A DNA stretch of 64,000 nt, from positions 62,001 to 126,000 of the forward strand of contig NZ_JAUYZJ010000009.1 of NCBI RefSeq assembly GCF_030700285.1, written 5' to 3'. The position numbers and the translations under genes are program-made. The stretch comes from Methylobacterium sp. NEAU K. GTDB lineage: Bacteria > Pseudomonadota > Alphaproteobacteria > Rhizobiales > Beijerinckiaceae. Shown here one piece after another: positions 53,537 to 62,515 of the stretch; within the stretch, counting starts at the first letter, position 1; every line of letters starts with the position of its first letter. The notes under the pieces are model-generated. The model was given only the letters and a program-made list of their open reading frames with translations, was not told the origin of the DNA and did not search any database.

Positions 53537-55123
53537 TCAGTTCTTCGTCGGCGGCGTGATGGCGGCGGGCAGGTTCACCGCCTGCTTCTCCGGGTGCTTA
53601 ACCTGGCTGTAGGCGACGTTGGCGAAGGTGCCGATCACCGCCGGCCAGCTCGGGCTCGCGTATTGCGGGTCGTCGCGGCCGACCTTGCAGAAGGCCGTGG
53701 TCAGCGCGTTGACGACGTCGTCGTCGGAGGCGCCCGTGGGAATCGCCTTCACCTGCTGCACCACCCGGGCGAGCGTCGGCACGAAGTCCTGCTGCTTCAG
53801 CCCCGTCAGGGTCGCGGCGACCCCGGCTTGGTCGAACGCGGCCTTGAGCTTGTCCTGCTCGATCTCCGCGCAGGGCGCCGTGCCGGACAGCATGGTCTTG
53901 GTGGCGGCGCGCGCCTCGGAGGCCTTGTCGCCGGTCAGCGGCGGGGCCTTGTTGCCCCAGGAATTGCGGATGTAGTCGGTGACGTTCTTCACCTCGACGT
54001 CGCTCATCTGCTGGCCGATCGCCACCATCGGGGCGAGGCCGCTCTGGGCGCCGAGGCCGCCGTAGATCACCCGCAGCACCGTCTCGGGGCCCTCCGACAT
54101 CACCGAGGTGTTGCCGGCCAGCGCCGGCACCGCGCCCTCGATGCCCTTGCCGTCGGGCTGGTGGCAGGAGGAGCAGTAGGTCAGGTAGGTCGAGGCGCCG
54201 GGCGCGTCCGGCGTGTCGAAGGCGGTGAGGTCCTTGGGCTTGTAGGTCTGCTTGGCGGGAACCGTGCGCAGGTAGGCCACCATCGCCTTCAGGTCCTCCT
54301 CCTTCACCTGGGAGAGGGATTCCATGATGGTCTGGCGCATCGGGCCGGCCGCGACGCCGGGGCGATCGCCCGGGGCGGTGCCGGTCTTGAGGTAGGTCAC
54401 CACCTGCTCGTCGGTCCAGGCGCCGATGCCCTGGTGGCCGTCCGGGGTGATGTTGGGGGCGTACCAGCCGTCGATCACGCCGCCGCCGAACCGGCCGGCG
54501 AAGCTCGAATTGCCCACCAGCTTGTTCTCGTTGTGGCACATGGCGCAGTGCCCGAGCCCCTCCACCAGGTAGCCGCCGCGGTTCACCTCGGCGCTGGCGT
54601 TGGGGTCGGGCTTGAAGCGCGCGTCGGTGAAGAAGGCCGTGCGCCAGGTCACCAGCGCGGTGCGGACGCTGAACGGGAACGGGATCTGGCTCTCCCGGCG
54701 CTTCTCGTTCACAGCCGGGATCGACTGCAGGTAGGCCCAGATCGCCTGCGTGTCCTCGTCGCTGACCTTGGTGTACCAGCCGAACGGGAAAGCCGGGTAC
54801 AGGTAGCCGACATGCTTGCTGTAGCCCTGCCGGAACGACTTCTCGAAATCGGCGTAGCTGTAGTCGCCGAGCCCGGTCTCCTTGTCGGGTGTGAGGTTGG
54901 GGGTCATGATCACGCCGAACGGCATGTTCAGCGCGTAGTTGCCGGCGAGGTACTTGCCGCCCGGCGCCGTGTGGCAGGCGGCGCAGTCGCCCATGGTCAC
55001 GAGGTACTTGCCGCGCTCCACCGCACTGCCGCCATCCTGCGCCAGGGCCGGAGCCGACAGCAGGAGACCTGCCAGCAGCGGGACCGCGGCGCGGCCGGGC
55101 GAGAGGGCATTCGTGCGCTGCAT
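53537..55123 (-). CDS. Triheme c-type cytochrome
   Basis: This 528-residue protein has a signal peptide (residues 1-28) and three heme-c motifs: CAACH (47-51), CAMCH (193-197) and CSSCH (317-321). This matches the membrane-associated cytochrome subunit of alcohol, aldehyde or gluconate dehydrogenases, which passes electrons to quinone or oxidase. Here no dehydrogenase gene is beside it. The C-terminal 100 residues beyond the third heme are unusual. It starts 22 bases after the 116-residue membrane protein of the bch operon, with GGGAGAGG, so may be cotranscribed with it. Electron partner unknown. Confidence 0.88.
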   Translation of the reverse strand: MQRTNALSPGRAAVPLLAGLLLSAPALAQDGGSAVERGKYLVTMGDCAACHTAPGGKYLAGNYALNMPFGVIMTPNLTPDKETGLGDYSYADFEKSFRQGYSKHVGYLYPAFPFGWYTKVSDEDTQAIWAYLQSIPAVNEKRRESQIPFPFSVRTALVTWRTAFFTDARFKPDPNASAEVNRGGYLVEGLGHCAMCHNENKLVGNSSFAGRFGGGVIDGWYAPNITPDGHQGIGAWTDEQVVTYLKTGTAPGDRPGVAAGPMRQTIMESLSQVKEEDLKAMVAYLRTVPAKQTYKPKDLTAFDTPDAPGASTYLTYCSSCHQPDGKGIEGAVPALAGNTSVMSEGPETVLRVIYGGLGAQSGLAPMVAIGQQMSDVEVKNVTDYIRNSWGNKAPPLTGDKASEARAATKTMLSGTAPCAEIEQDKLKAAFDQAGVAATLTGLKQQDFVPTLARVVQQVKAIPTGASDDDVVNALTTAFCKVGRDDPQYASPSWPAVIGTFANVAYSQVKHPEKQAVNLPAAITPPTKN

Positions 55124-55145
55124 TGCGACCTCTCCCGAGCCGACC

Positions 55146-55496
55146 TTAGAGATGTTCCAGGATGCTGCGCGTGAACGCGGAGCTTCGCGGCGTTGTTCCT
55201 GTCTCCGCCGGGGTGCGGCGACGCGCCCTGGCGGCCGCGCGGAACCGCAATCCGAGATCGGCGAGGTGGGCGAAGAGCCCCGCGAGCATCCAGGCGGCGA
55301 CGCTGGTCCAGGCGGCCCCCACCAGGGCGGCACGCAGGGCCAGCATCAAGGCGGCCCCGGAGGCAAGGTTGGCCAGCAGCGCCGTCAGGGGCAGCCCTGC
55401 GCGGCGGCACAGCCAGGCCAGGAGCAGCGCCTCCACGGCCACCAGCGCCAAGATCCCGTCGACGATCCGTCCCGAGGCGAACAGCGCGTCCATCAT
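55146..55496 (-). CDS. Three-helix membrane protein in the bch operon
   Basis: This 116-residue protein has hydrophobic stretches near residues 10-30, 37-58 and 63-82, then an Arg-rich tail (FRAAARARRRTPAETG). Its ATG overlaps the tspO stop (ATGA), so it is translated with tspO. It is probably an inner-membrane protein of the photosynthetic membrane. No family is recognised. Position right after bchP-tspO suggests a role in pigment or complex assembly, by inference. Confidence 0.6.
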   Translation of the reverse strand: MMDALFASGRIVDGILALVAVEALLLAWLCRRAGLPLTALLANLASGAALMLALRAALVGAAWTSVAAWMLAGLFAHLADLGLRFRAAARARRRTPAETGTTPRSSAFTRSILEHL

Positions 55497-55990
55497 GCGA
55501 TCCCCCGGAAGGGCGCGTTGAGGCGCACGATACGCAGGTTCAGGCAGGCGGCGACGCTGACCCAGGTCAGGTAGGGCAGATTCATCAGCCCGGCCGCGGT
55601 GGAGACCCGGCCGGTCACCGCCGCCAGCACGGCGATCGACAGCCACAGGGCCGCGACCTCGACGAGCGCCCAGTCGGGCCTTCGGAGCCGGAAGAACAGC
55701 ACGCTCCAGGCGATGTTGAGCACCGCGTTCACCGCGAAGGCGGAAAGCAGCAGGCGCCGGGCACCGGGATCGGCGTCGCCGTTCCAGGCGATCACCCCCG
55801 AGGTCGCGGTGCACACGAAGATCACCGTCCAGACCGGCCCGAAGGCCCAGTCCGGCGGCTTCCAGGCCGGGACGCGCAGGCGCCGGTACCAGGCATCCGT
55901 GGTGGTCGTGACGGCACCGGCCACCGCCACGAGCACGGCGGCCGCAGCCGCGACGGCGGGTGGCCCCCAGTCGGCGCCGGGGAGGTTCAC
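55493..55990 (-). CDS. tspO: TspO/MBR family tryptophan-rich sensory protein
   Basis: This 165-residue five-helix membrane protein has the family core WKPPDWAFGPVWTVIF, then NAVLNIAWSVLFF and NLPYLTWVSVAACLNLRI. It binds tetrapyrroles such as protoporphyrin, and in Rhodobacter TspO (CrtK) tunes photosynthesis gene expression. GTG 55990 overlaps the bchP stop (GTGA). Being in the bch operon fits a role in porphyrin export or sensing during pigment synthesis. Confidence 0.9.
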   Translation of the reverse strand: MNLPGADWGPPAVAAAAAVLVAVAGAVTTTTDAWYRRLRVPAWKPPDWAFGPVWTVIFVCTATSGVIAWNGDADPGARRLLLSAFAVNAVLNIAWSVLFFRLRRPDWALVEVAALWLSIAVLAAVTGRVSTAAGLMNLPYLTWVSVAACLNLRIVRLNAPFRGIA

Positions 55991-57267
55991 GGCGAGACCC
56001 ACCGGAACAGGTGGGCGAGGTCCTTGAAGAAGATCCGCGCATGGGCGGCGGGCTTGGACCGGACCAGCTCCTTGTTCATGTAGCTGTCCCAGGTGAGCTG
56101 CTGCACGTCCTTGTCGCGGCAGATCGAGACGAAGCGCTCCCGCAGCCCGTCGCTGCGGTACCAGACCCACTGCATCATCCCGAGGATCCAGAACACGCGC
56201 CCGTGCAGCTTCATGAAGCGGCGGCGGGCCTGCGCCAGGGCGCGGGGCTCCCCGGTCTTCAGGAACGTCGCCGCCGCCTCGGCCGAGAGCCTCCCGCCGA
56301 GCATCGCGTAGTAGATGCCCTCGCCGGAGGCCGGCGCGACCACGCCGGCGGCGTCGCCCGCCAGCAGCACGTCCCGGCCGTTGTCCCAGCGCTTCAGGGG
56401 CTTGAGCGGCAGAGGCGCGCCTTCCCGGCGCAGGGTCTCGGCGCCGTCGAGGCCCGTGGCGACGCGCAGCGCGCGGATCGAGGAGCGCAGCGAGAAGCCC
56501 TTCTTCGCGCTGCCGGTGCCGATGCTGGCGGTGTCCCCGTGCGGAAAGATCCACGCGTAGAAATCCGGCGAGTGCCGCCCCTGGTAGTACACGTCGCAGC
56601 GCGTCGCCTCGACGGCCTCGCCCCCCGGTGCGCCCCGGTCCGGCACCCGCACGATCTCGTGATAGGCGAAGACCTGCTTCATCCGATGGTGGCCCGGCAC
56701 CTCCGCCCGGCCGACCGGGGAGCAGGCCCCGTCGGCGCCGATGACGAGCCGCGCGCGCACGGTGTGGCGCGCGAGGGACTCGCCCTTGCCGGTGGTGAAG
56801 TGGACGAGCGGTGGCCCGTCATCGGGCCGGGTGATCCCCTCGTAGGCGGCCTCGCGCAGGTCCGCGCCGGCCTCCTCAGCCCGGGCGCGCAGCCACGGGT
56901 CGAACTGCGCGCGGTCGACCATGCCGACGAAGCCCTCGCCCACCGGCATGTCCACGGCCTTGCCGCTCGGCGCGATCATCCGGGCGGAGCGGATCTTGGC
57001 CACCAGCAGCGAATCCGGGATGGCGAAGTCGCGAATCAGGCGGGGCGGGATCGCGCCGCCGCAGGGCTTGATCCGGCCGGGCTTGTCCAGCAGCAGCACC
57101 GAATGCCCGGCCCCGGCGAGATCGGTGGCCGCGGTGGCGCCAGCCGGGCCGCCGCCAACGATGACGACGTCATAGGCGTCGCCGGCTCCGCGCGCGCTCC
57201 CTCCCCCCTCCGCGGGGGGCAGGCGGGTTCCGCGGCCATCGCCGCCCGCAACATCCAACCGAGTCAT
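55987..57267 (-). CDS. bchP: Geranylgeranyl reductase for bacteriochlorophyll
   Basis: This 426-residue flavoprotein reduces the geranylgeranyl tail of bacteriochlorophyll to phytyl. The FAD motif is VVIVGGGPAGATAATDLAGAGH; later LDKPGRIKPCGGAIPPRL and GDAAGVVAPASGEGIYYAM follow the family. ATG 57267 is four bases after the carrier gene stop, and the end overlaps tspO. The N-terminal 30 residues are Gly-rich and non-conserved. It acts at the membrane beside BchG. Confidence 0.95.
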   Translation of the reverse strand: MTRLDVAGGDGRGTRLPPAEGGGSARGAGDAYDVVIVGGGPAGATAATDLAGAGHSVLLLDKPGRIKPCGGAIPPRLIRDFAIPDSLLVAKIRSARMIAPSGKAVDMPVGEGFVGMVDRAQFDPWLRARAEEAGADLREAAYEGITRPDDGPPLVHFTTGKGESLARHTVRARLVIGADGACSPVGRAEVPGHHRMKQVFAYHEIVRVPDRGAPGGEAVEATRCDVYYQGRHSPDFYAWIFPHGDTASIGTGSAKKGFSLRSSIRALRVATGLDGAETLRREGAPLPLKPLKRWDNGRDVLLAGDAAGVVAPASGEGIYYAMLGGRLSAEAAATFLKTGEPRALAQARRRFMKLHGRVFWILGMMQWVWYRSDGLRERFVSICRDKDVQQLTWDSYMNKELVRSKPAAHARIFFKDLAHLFRWVSP

Positions 57268-57271
57268 GCCA

Positions 57272-58795
57272 TCACCTCGCGCCGAGGACGGGATTGAGCG
57301 GGACCTGTGCCCGGCCCGGCGCCCGCACGGGATCGATGCGGAGCGCCAGGATGACCGCGACGAGGAACAACAGCCCCTCCGCGGCGAAGACGGCGGCGTA
57401 AGCCTGGACCGGCTCGGCCGTGACGAGCCGCATCGCGTCGACGGCGGCGGCGCCAAGGAAGCCGCCGGCCCCGAAGGCGACGCCCTGCGCCGCCCCCCAG
57501 ACGCCCATGCGGGTGCCGCGCTCCCGCTCGCCGCCGCGCCCGGCGAGCGCCATCATCGAGCCGATGGCCGCGACCGCGTAGGCGCCGTTGGCGAGTCCCA
57601 GCGCGAACACCGTCGGCCGCAGCGGGAAATCCGGGCCGGTCGGGGCGCCCGTCGCGAGGGCGAACAGGGCCGCCGCCGAGCCGGCGCAGCCCAGCGCGGT
57701 CCAGAGCCGCAGGGAGGCCAGGGGCGTGCCGCGGGCCACGAGGGTCACGCCCGCCACCAGCAGCATCCCGGCGAGCACGCCGCCGTGCTGGAGCCCCGCG
57801 AGCTTGGTGGTGGCGCCCGGCCCCATGGCGAAGACGAGCCCGGCATAGGGCTCCAGGATCAGCTCCTGGGCGCTGTAGGCCAGCATCGAGACGAACACGA
57901 ACACCGTGAAGGTCCGGGCGACGGGATCGGCCAGGATCTCGGCCAGGACCGCGCGGAACGGCGGCCGGGCCTCGGCAGCCGCGGGCGGTGGCAGGCGGCC
58001 CTCGACGCCCGCCACAGCCAGCGCCGCGACGCAGAAGGCGATGAGCGAGACCGTACCCGACACGGCGACGAGCCGCAGGCCGGAGAACGGCTCCACGAAA
58101 TGGCCGGCGAGCGGCGCCGTGACGGCGAAGCCCAGGATCATCATCACCCATACGATGGTGGCCGCCGCGCCCCGGCGGGCCGGCGCGACGCCCCCCGCCA
58201 GCAGGACGAGGAGGGAGGTCCCGGCGGCCCCGACCCCGATCCCGACGCACAGGAACGACACGGCCGCCAGCGCGAGGCCGAGCACGAGGTTTGTGGCGGC
58301 GAGGGCGGTGCCGGCAGCCGCCCCGAAGCCGCCGAGGCAGAGCGCCGCCATGCCGCCGACGATCCAGGGGGTACGCCGCCCGCTCCGGTCGGAGCCGTAG
58401 CCCCAGCGCGGGCGCAGCATCTGCACGGCGTAGTGCAGCGCCACCAGCAGGCCCGGCACCAGGGCGGGAAGCGCCAGCTCGACGACCATCACCCGGTTGA
58501 GGGTCGCGGTCATCAGCACGACGACGCCGCCGAGCGCGGTCTGGACGAGGCCGAGCCGGACGATCTGCGGCCAGCCGAGGTCCTTCTCGGGCGCGCCTGA
58601 ATCCCTGCTGCGCAGGCCGCCCTTTTGCCCGGGGCCGAGGTCCGGGCGGGCTCGATCGGAGACGTCCTCCGAGACGATCCCCGGAGAGGGGGCGCGTGGC
58701 GACGGGTCGAAACGCCGCGCCTCGGGTCCGACGCGCGCAGTCCCCGCAGAGGGGGGAGGGCGGGTGCCGCCCGCGATCCGTCCCAAGAGGCCCAT
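57272..58795 (-). CDS. PucC/LhaA-family putative bacteriochlorophyll carrier
   Basis: This 507-residue protein has about 12 membrane helices with the MFS-like BCD signature: RLGLVQTALGGVVVLMTATLNRVMVVELALPALVPG, then YGSDRSGRRTPWIVGG. Such proteins are thought to deliver bacteriochlorophyll to light-harvesting or reaction-centre polypeptides. The first 80 residues are a polar, disordered extension, longer than usual. Start ATG overlaps the bchG stop (ATGA). It lies between bchG and bchP as in other photosynthesis clusters. Confidence 0.9.
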   Translation of the reverse strand: MGLLGRIAGGTRPPPSAGTARVGPEARRFDPSPRAPSPGIVSEDVSDRARPDLGPGQKGGLRSRDSGAPEKDLGWPQIVRLGLVQTALGGVVVLMTATLNRVMVVELALPALVPGLLVALHYAVQMLRPRWGYGSDRSGRRTPWIVGGMAALCLGGFGAAAGTALAATNLVLGLALAAVSFLCVGIGVGAAGTSLLVLLAGGVAPARRGAAATIVWVMMILGFAVTAPLAGHFVEPFSGLRLVAVSGTVSLIAFCVAALAVAGVEGRLPPPAAAEARPPFRAVLAEILADPVARTFTVFVFVSMLAYSAQELILEPYAGLVFAMGPGATTKLAGLQHGGVLAGMLLVAGVTLVARGTPLASLRLWTALGCAGSAAALFALATGAPTGPDFPLRPTVFALGLANGAYAVAAIGSMMALAGRGGERERGTRMGVWGAAQGVAFGAGGFLGAAAVDAMRLVTAEPVQAYAAVFAAEGLLFLVAVILALRIDPVRAPGRAQVPLNPVLGAR

Positions 58796-59679
58796 CACGG
58801 CACTCCCACCAGCGGCCGCAGCGCGAAGGCCGAGACCAGCATGCCGAGCACGTAGAGGGTGGTGCCGGTGCCGTTGTACCAGGCCGCCCGCTCGCGGGGA
58901 CTGCGGAGGAACCGCGCCATCAGGGCGAACTGGCCGGCCAGCAGCAGGGCGACGACGCCGGCGTGCCAGGTCCGCTCCCAGGCCAGCAGCAGAGCGATCA
59001 CCACGACCTGCGGCACGGCCATGACCAGGCAGGCGAAGCGCGCCGCCCGATCGGAGCCCATCTGCACGGGCAGCGACAGCAGGCCCATGCGCCGGTCGCC
59101 CTCCACCGACTTGAAGTCGTTCAGCGTCATGATGCCGTGGGCGCCCGCCGAGTAGAGAAGGGCAACGATGAGCACGCGCCGGTCCGGCAGGGCGGCGGCC
59201 ATCACGGCGGCCCCGGTGAACCAGGGCAGGCCCTCGTAGCAGAGGCCCACCGCCGCATTGCCCCACCAGCCGTTCTTCTTGAGACGCAGGGGCGGCGCGG
59301 AGTAGATCCAGGCGAGCACCAGGCCGAACAGGGCGGCCCCGAGGATCCAGGGTCCCAGCGCGGCGGCCACCGCCAGGGACAGCAGCGTCCAGCCGAGCGC
59401 CAGGTAGAGGCCCCAGCGGCCCGGGATCCGCCCGGAGGGAATCGGCCGGCCCGGCTCGTTGATCGCGTCGACGTGGCGGTCGAACCAGTCGTTGGCGGCT
59501 TGGCTGGTGGCGCAGACCAGCGGGCCCGCCAGCAGCACCCCCGCGGCGATCACCGGCCACTGGCCGTGCGCCGGCTGACCCGACGAGACCACGCCGCAGG
59601 CGAAAGCCCACATCGGCGCGAACCACGTGATCGGCTTGAGCAGCTCGACGACTGCGCTCGGGGCGGGCGTGGTGGCCAT
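58795..59679 (-). CDS. bchG: Bacteriochlorophyll synthase
   Basis: This 294-residue UbiA-type prenyltransferase attaches the geranylgeranyl or phytyl tail to bacteriochlorophyllide. The first Asp-rich site is NDWFDRHVDAINEPGRPIPSG (about 83-103); NDFKSVEGDRRMG is the second. Nine hydrophobic segments fit the fold. It heads the bchG-carrier-bchP-tspO operon. A PpsR-type operator lies 29-46 bases upstream of its start, so repression by PpsR is likely. Confidence 0.96.
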   Translation of the reverse strand: MATTPAPSAVVELLKPITWFAPMWAFACGVVSSGQPAHGQWPVIAAGVLLAGPLVCATSQAANDWFDRHVDAINEPGRPIPSGRIPGRWGLYLALGWTLLSLAVAAALGPWILGAALFGLVLAWIYSAPPLRLKKNGWWGNAAVGLCYEGLPWFTGAAVMAAALPDRRVLIVALLYSAGAHGIMTLNDFKSVEGDRRMGLLSLPVQMGSDRAARFACLVMAVPQVVVIALLLAWERTWHAGVVALLLAGQFALMARFLRSPRERAAWYNGTGTTLYVLGMLVSAFALRPLVGVP

Positions 59680-59707
59680 GCAGGCAGGCTACCGGGGCCG
59701 CGTCAGG

Positions 59708-59725
59708 TGTCAAGTTTGATTTACA
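59708..59725. promoter_or_regulatory. PpsR/CrtJ operator upstream of bchG
   Basis: TGTCAAGTTTGATTTACA fits TGT-N12-ACA, the PpsR consensus, and shares TGTCA with the other sites in the window. It ends 46 bases before bchG, where repression would block transcription. PpsR and AerR are encoded just upstream, so regulation is strongly supported by established knowledge of the family. Confidence 0.7.
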
Positions 59726-60120
59726 CGTGAACGGCCGGTGTATCCTTACTCAGGCACGCGAACACATCCGCAGATCACGAATACATTATCCAATATCGTT
59801 GCGGGTTGGAGTCGCGTGCGCCAGGAAGCCGCGGCGAAATCAGGCCCGGCCACTCCGGCGCGAAGACCCTGCGCATCCTGCGGGGCGACCAGGACGCGCA
59901 GACCGACCGGCACCGCCCGCCGTCCCGGCTTCGCCGCGCGCCGGCCAAGCGTCCGACCCGGCAGGCGTCCGCGCTGCCGGGTTCACGCGTCGGCGGCGGA
60001 TCGAATCGGCGGGTGGACGCACGCGCGCCTCTCCACCGCTCAGGCCGGTTGGCCCAGGCGGGTGAATCCGTCCGGCCCGGTATTCCCGTGCCGGACGTGG
60101 CGCGCCCGTCGAGCCGGGAC
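59726..60120. other. Intergenic region between ppsR and bchG
   Basis: The left part (59740-59810) is AT-richer than average and should hold the bchG promoter. The remainder is GC-rich and holds no gene that I can support. Confidence 0.4.
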
Positions 60121-61578
60121 TCAGGACTCCTCGGCCGGACCGTCGAGGTCGCCGACGCCGTAGCGGCGCATCTTGGCGTAGAGGCCCTGCCGGCTCAGGC
60201 CGAGCATCTCGGCGGCCGATGCCCGGTTGTCGCGGGTGATGCGCAGGGCCGCCTCGATGCAGAGCTTCTCGATCAGGTCGGTGGTCTCGCGGACCAGGGT
60301 CTTCATCGAGACGCGCCCGACCAGCTCCGCCATCTGCTCCACCGAGCGCGGCACCTCGCGGCCGCCCGCCAGACGGCCTTCGAGCCGGCCCTCCACGATC
60401 CGCCGGGGGGCGGAGCGGATCGCGAACCCGAGGCAGGAGCGGGCCCCGGCCACCGAGACGGCGGCGACCTCGACATCCTCGACGCCCCCATAGGCGCCGC
60501 GGACCACGGTGGCGAAGCGGCGCACGGAGCCGTGGTCGACCAGCGTCGCGAACAGGGCCTGCGCCTCGGAATCCTCGCGGCCGAGCCAATGGTCGAGGGT
60601 GCGGCCACGGACCTGGCTCTCGGTGGCGAGCTGCGCCAACTCAAGGAAGGCGGCGTTGGCCATCAGCACCCGCCGGGCCGAATCGGTGACCACGAAGCCT
60701 TCCGGCATCGCCTCGATCACCGCGCGGGTCGGCGCGTCCCGGTCGGGCCCGGCCTCAGCGGCCGTCGGATCGGCCACGAGCCGCATCAGCGCGCTCGGGC
60801 CCCCCTCGCCGCGGAACAGGGAGACGGAGACGGTGACCTCGCCGCGCCCGTGCGGCAGGGTCGCGCGCACCTCGCCCGCCTGTCCGGTCGCCCGCAGGGC
60901 GGAGAACTGCGCCTCCATCGTACGGGCGCTGCCCGCGTCGAACAGGTCGACGGCGTCCTGACCGGCCAGCCGCTTGGCGGGGCGGCCGAGCAGGCGCGCG
61001 GCGGCCGGGTTCGCCTCGGCCACCCGGCGCGTCCCGGCATCGACCACGAGCACCGGCTCGCCTGAGATCTGGAACAGCAGCCGGTACCGGGTCTCGGAGG
61101 CGCGCAGGCGATCGTAGTCGCGCTCCAGTGCCTGCTGGGTGTCGGTGAGCCGGCGCTGGAGCGCGGCCACGGCGCGCATGTCGCGGCCGAGAACGAGGAT
61201 CGGGCCGCCCTCGACGGAGCGGATCGAGGCGTAGCGGATCGGCAGGTCGATGCCGCTGGGGGAGGGGTGGTTCACCTGCCGCCAGCGGGTGATGCCGCCG
61301 GTCTGCGCGTCGCGCAGCAGGGCGTCGACCTTGGGCCGGCTCTCGATCGTCACGGTGTCGATCCAGCGCCGCCCGAGCCAGCCGGGGATGTTCTCCGCAT
61401 CGAGGTCGGCCCCGACCGTCGCGCCGCGAATGACGCCGTCGGAATCGACAACGAGGGACAGGTCGGTTGCTGCCGCAACGAGGCGTCCGGCCGCCTCGCC
61501 GTCGAGGTGGCCGGCCACCTGCTGCAGCGCCGCGGGCGGCGGCTGCGGGGTGGGGCGAGGCTGGGGCGTCACGTTCAC
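60121..61578 (-). CDS. ppsR: Photosynthesis transcriptional repressor PpsR (CrtJ)
   Basis: This 485-residue protein represses bacteriochlorophyll, carotenoid and light-harvesting genes in oxygen. An N-terminal domain with a PAS-like fold and Q-linker is followed by two PAS domains (about 155-260 and 270-380). The C-terminal Fis-type helix-turn-helix is IEAALRITRDNRASAAEMLGLSRQGLYAKMRRYG. The redox cysteine before the HTH (LIEKLCIEA) is present, as in Rhodobacter. GTG 61578 is the chosen start. It lies next to aerR, its usual partner. Confidence 0.96.
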   Translation of the reverse strand: MNVTPQPRPTPQPPPAALQQVAGHLDGEAAGRLVAAATDLSLVVDSDGVIRGATVGADLDAENIPGWLGRRWIDTVTIESRPKVDALLRDAQTGGITRWRQVNHPSPSGIDLPIRYASIRSVEGGPILVLGRDMRAVAALQRRLTDTQQALERDYDRLRASETRYRLLFQISGEPVLVVDAGTRRVAEANPAAARLLGRPAKRLAGQDAVDLFDAGSARTMEAQFSALRATGQAGEVRATLPHGRGEVTVSVSLFRGEGGPSALMRLVADPTAAEAGPDRDAPTRAVIEAMPEGFVVTDSARRVLMANAAFLELAQLATESQVRGRTLDHWLGREDSEAQALFATLVDHGSVRRFATVVRGAYGGVEDVEVAAVSVAGARSCLGFAIRSAPRRIVEGRLEGRLAGGREVPRSVEQMAELVGRVSMKTLVRETTDLIEKLCIEAALRITRDNRASAAEMLGLSRQGLYAKMRRYGVGDLDGPAEES

Positions 61579-61609
61579 CGTTGCAGTGTTGTCTTGAATT
61601 GCGACCCTT

Positions 61610-62515
61610 TCAGCAGGCCAAGGCCCGTCTGTCCAGCAACGCTTCCGCAGTCGCCGGCGCCAGACAGCCGTCCGGCGCGCAGGCGTCGGCGCCGACGATG
61701 CCCGCCTCGCCGCCGTAGCGGGCGAAGTACGGGCCGCCGACGATCACGCGGATCTCCGGATTGCAGGACGCGCGCCGCACGGCCGAAACCGTGCCGGACA
61801 GCGCCGACAGGAACACGTCGCAGGACAGCGACAGGCCGACCACGTCGAACCACTCCGCCTGCAGCAGCTCCATGGGATCGAGCGCGGGCCCGGGAATCGC
61901 CGTGGTCACGTCCCAGCCCGCCTCGCGGAAGAAGCTCGCGACGATCGACAGCCCGAAATGATGGCTCTCGCCGGGGCAGGGCAGCAGCAATACGCTGCGG
62001 CCGTTTGCGGGCACCGATTCGTCCTCGAGTTGCGCGCAGAGGCGCCGACTCACCGCCTGCAGGCGCCCGAGCGCCTCGGTCACGGCGAGGAAATCGCAGT
62101 CGTCCTCCTCCCAGAGCACGCCCAGGTGGCGCGCCGCCGGGGCGAGCAGGTCGAGAAGCAGGCGCGGCAGGGGCAGGCCGCCGTCGCGCAGCGCGGCCAC
62201 CTCCGCGTCGAGGTCGATCGGCCCGGGGGCCAGGAGAAGGGCGCTGAAGGCCGCGATCTCCTGCCGGCTCGGCGCCCGATCGGACCGGGCGCGGCGCCCG
62301 GGCGGACGGTGGGCCAGCATCAGCCGCGGCAGGATCTCCGCCTCCACGAGGCGGGCCAGCGAGCCGGGGACATCGCCGCCGTGGCCGGGCCGCCGGGGGG
62401 CGGCGCGCGCGAGCGGTTCGTCGTCGAAAGAGGCCAGCCGATCGCCGATCGGGCAGCAGCCTCCGGAAGGCGGGCCAGGTTCGAGCCGTTCCCCCAAATG
62501 CCTCCAGTCTCCCAT
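61610..62515 (-). CDS. aerR: AerR/PpaA-type B12-binding antirepressor
   Basis: This protein of about 301 residues controls PpsR activity in response to light through adenosylcobalamin. It contains a cobalamin-binding domain with LLLPCPGESHHFGLSIVASFFREAGWDV (histidines at 185-186) and VIVGGPYFARYG. The N-terminal helical part (WEEDDCDFLAVTEALGRLQ) matches the family. The internal ATG at 62515 has the best spaced ribosome site (GGGAGG, 7 bases), although the one at 62521 is possible. It precedes ppsR by 31 bases, so they are co-transcribed. Confidence 0.92.
   Translation of the reverse strand: MGDWRHLGERLEPGPPSGGCCPIGDRLASFDDEPLARAAPRRPGHGGDVPGSLARLVEAEILPRLMLAHRPPGRRARSDRAPSRQEIAAFSALLLAPGPIDLDAEVAALRDGGLPLPRLLLDLLAPAARHLGVLWEEDDCDFLAVTEALGRLQAVSRRLCAQLEDESVPANGRSVLLLPCPGESHHFGLSIVASFFREAGWDVTTAIPGPALDPMELLQAEWFDVVGLSLSCDVFLSALSGTVSAVRRASCNPEIRVIVGGPYFARYGGEAGIVGADACAPDGCLAPATAEALLDRRALAC

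Noticed and set aside
57200..57235. C-run/G-run palindrome inside the bchP start region
   Set aside because: It lies within coding sequence and reflects Gly/Pro-rich codons, so no regulatory role is claimed.
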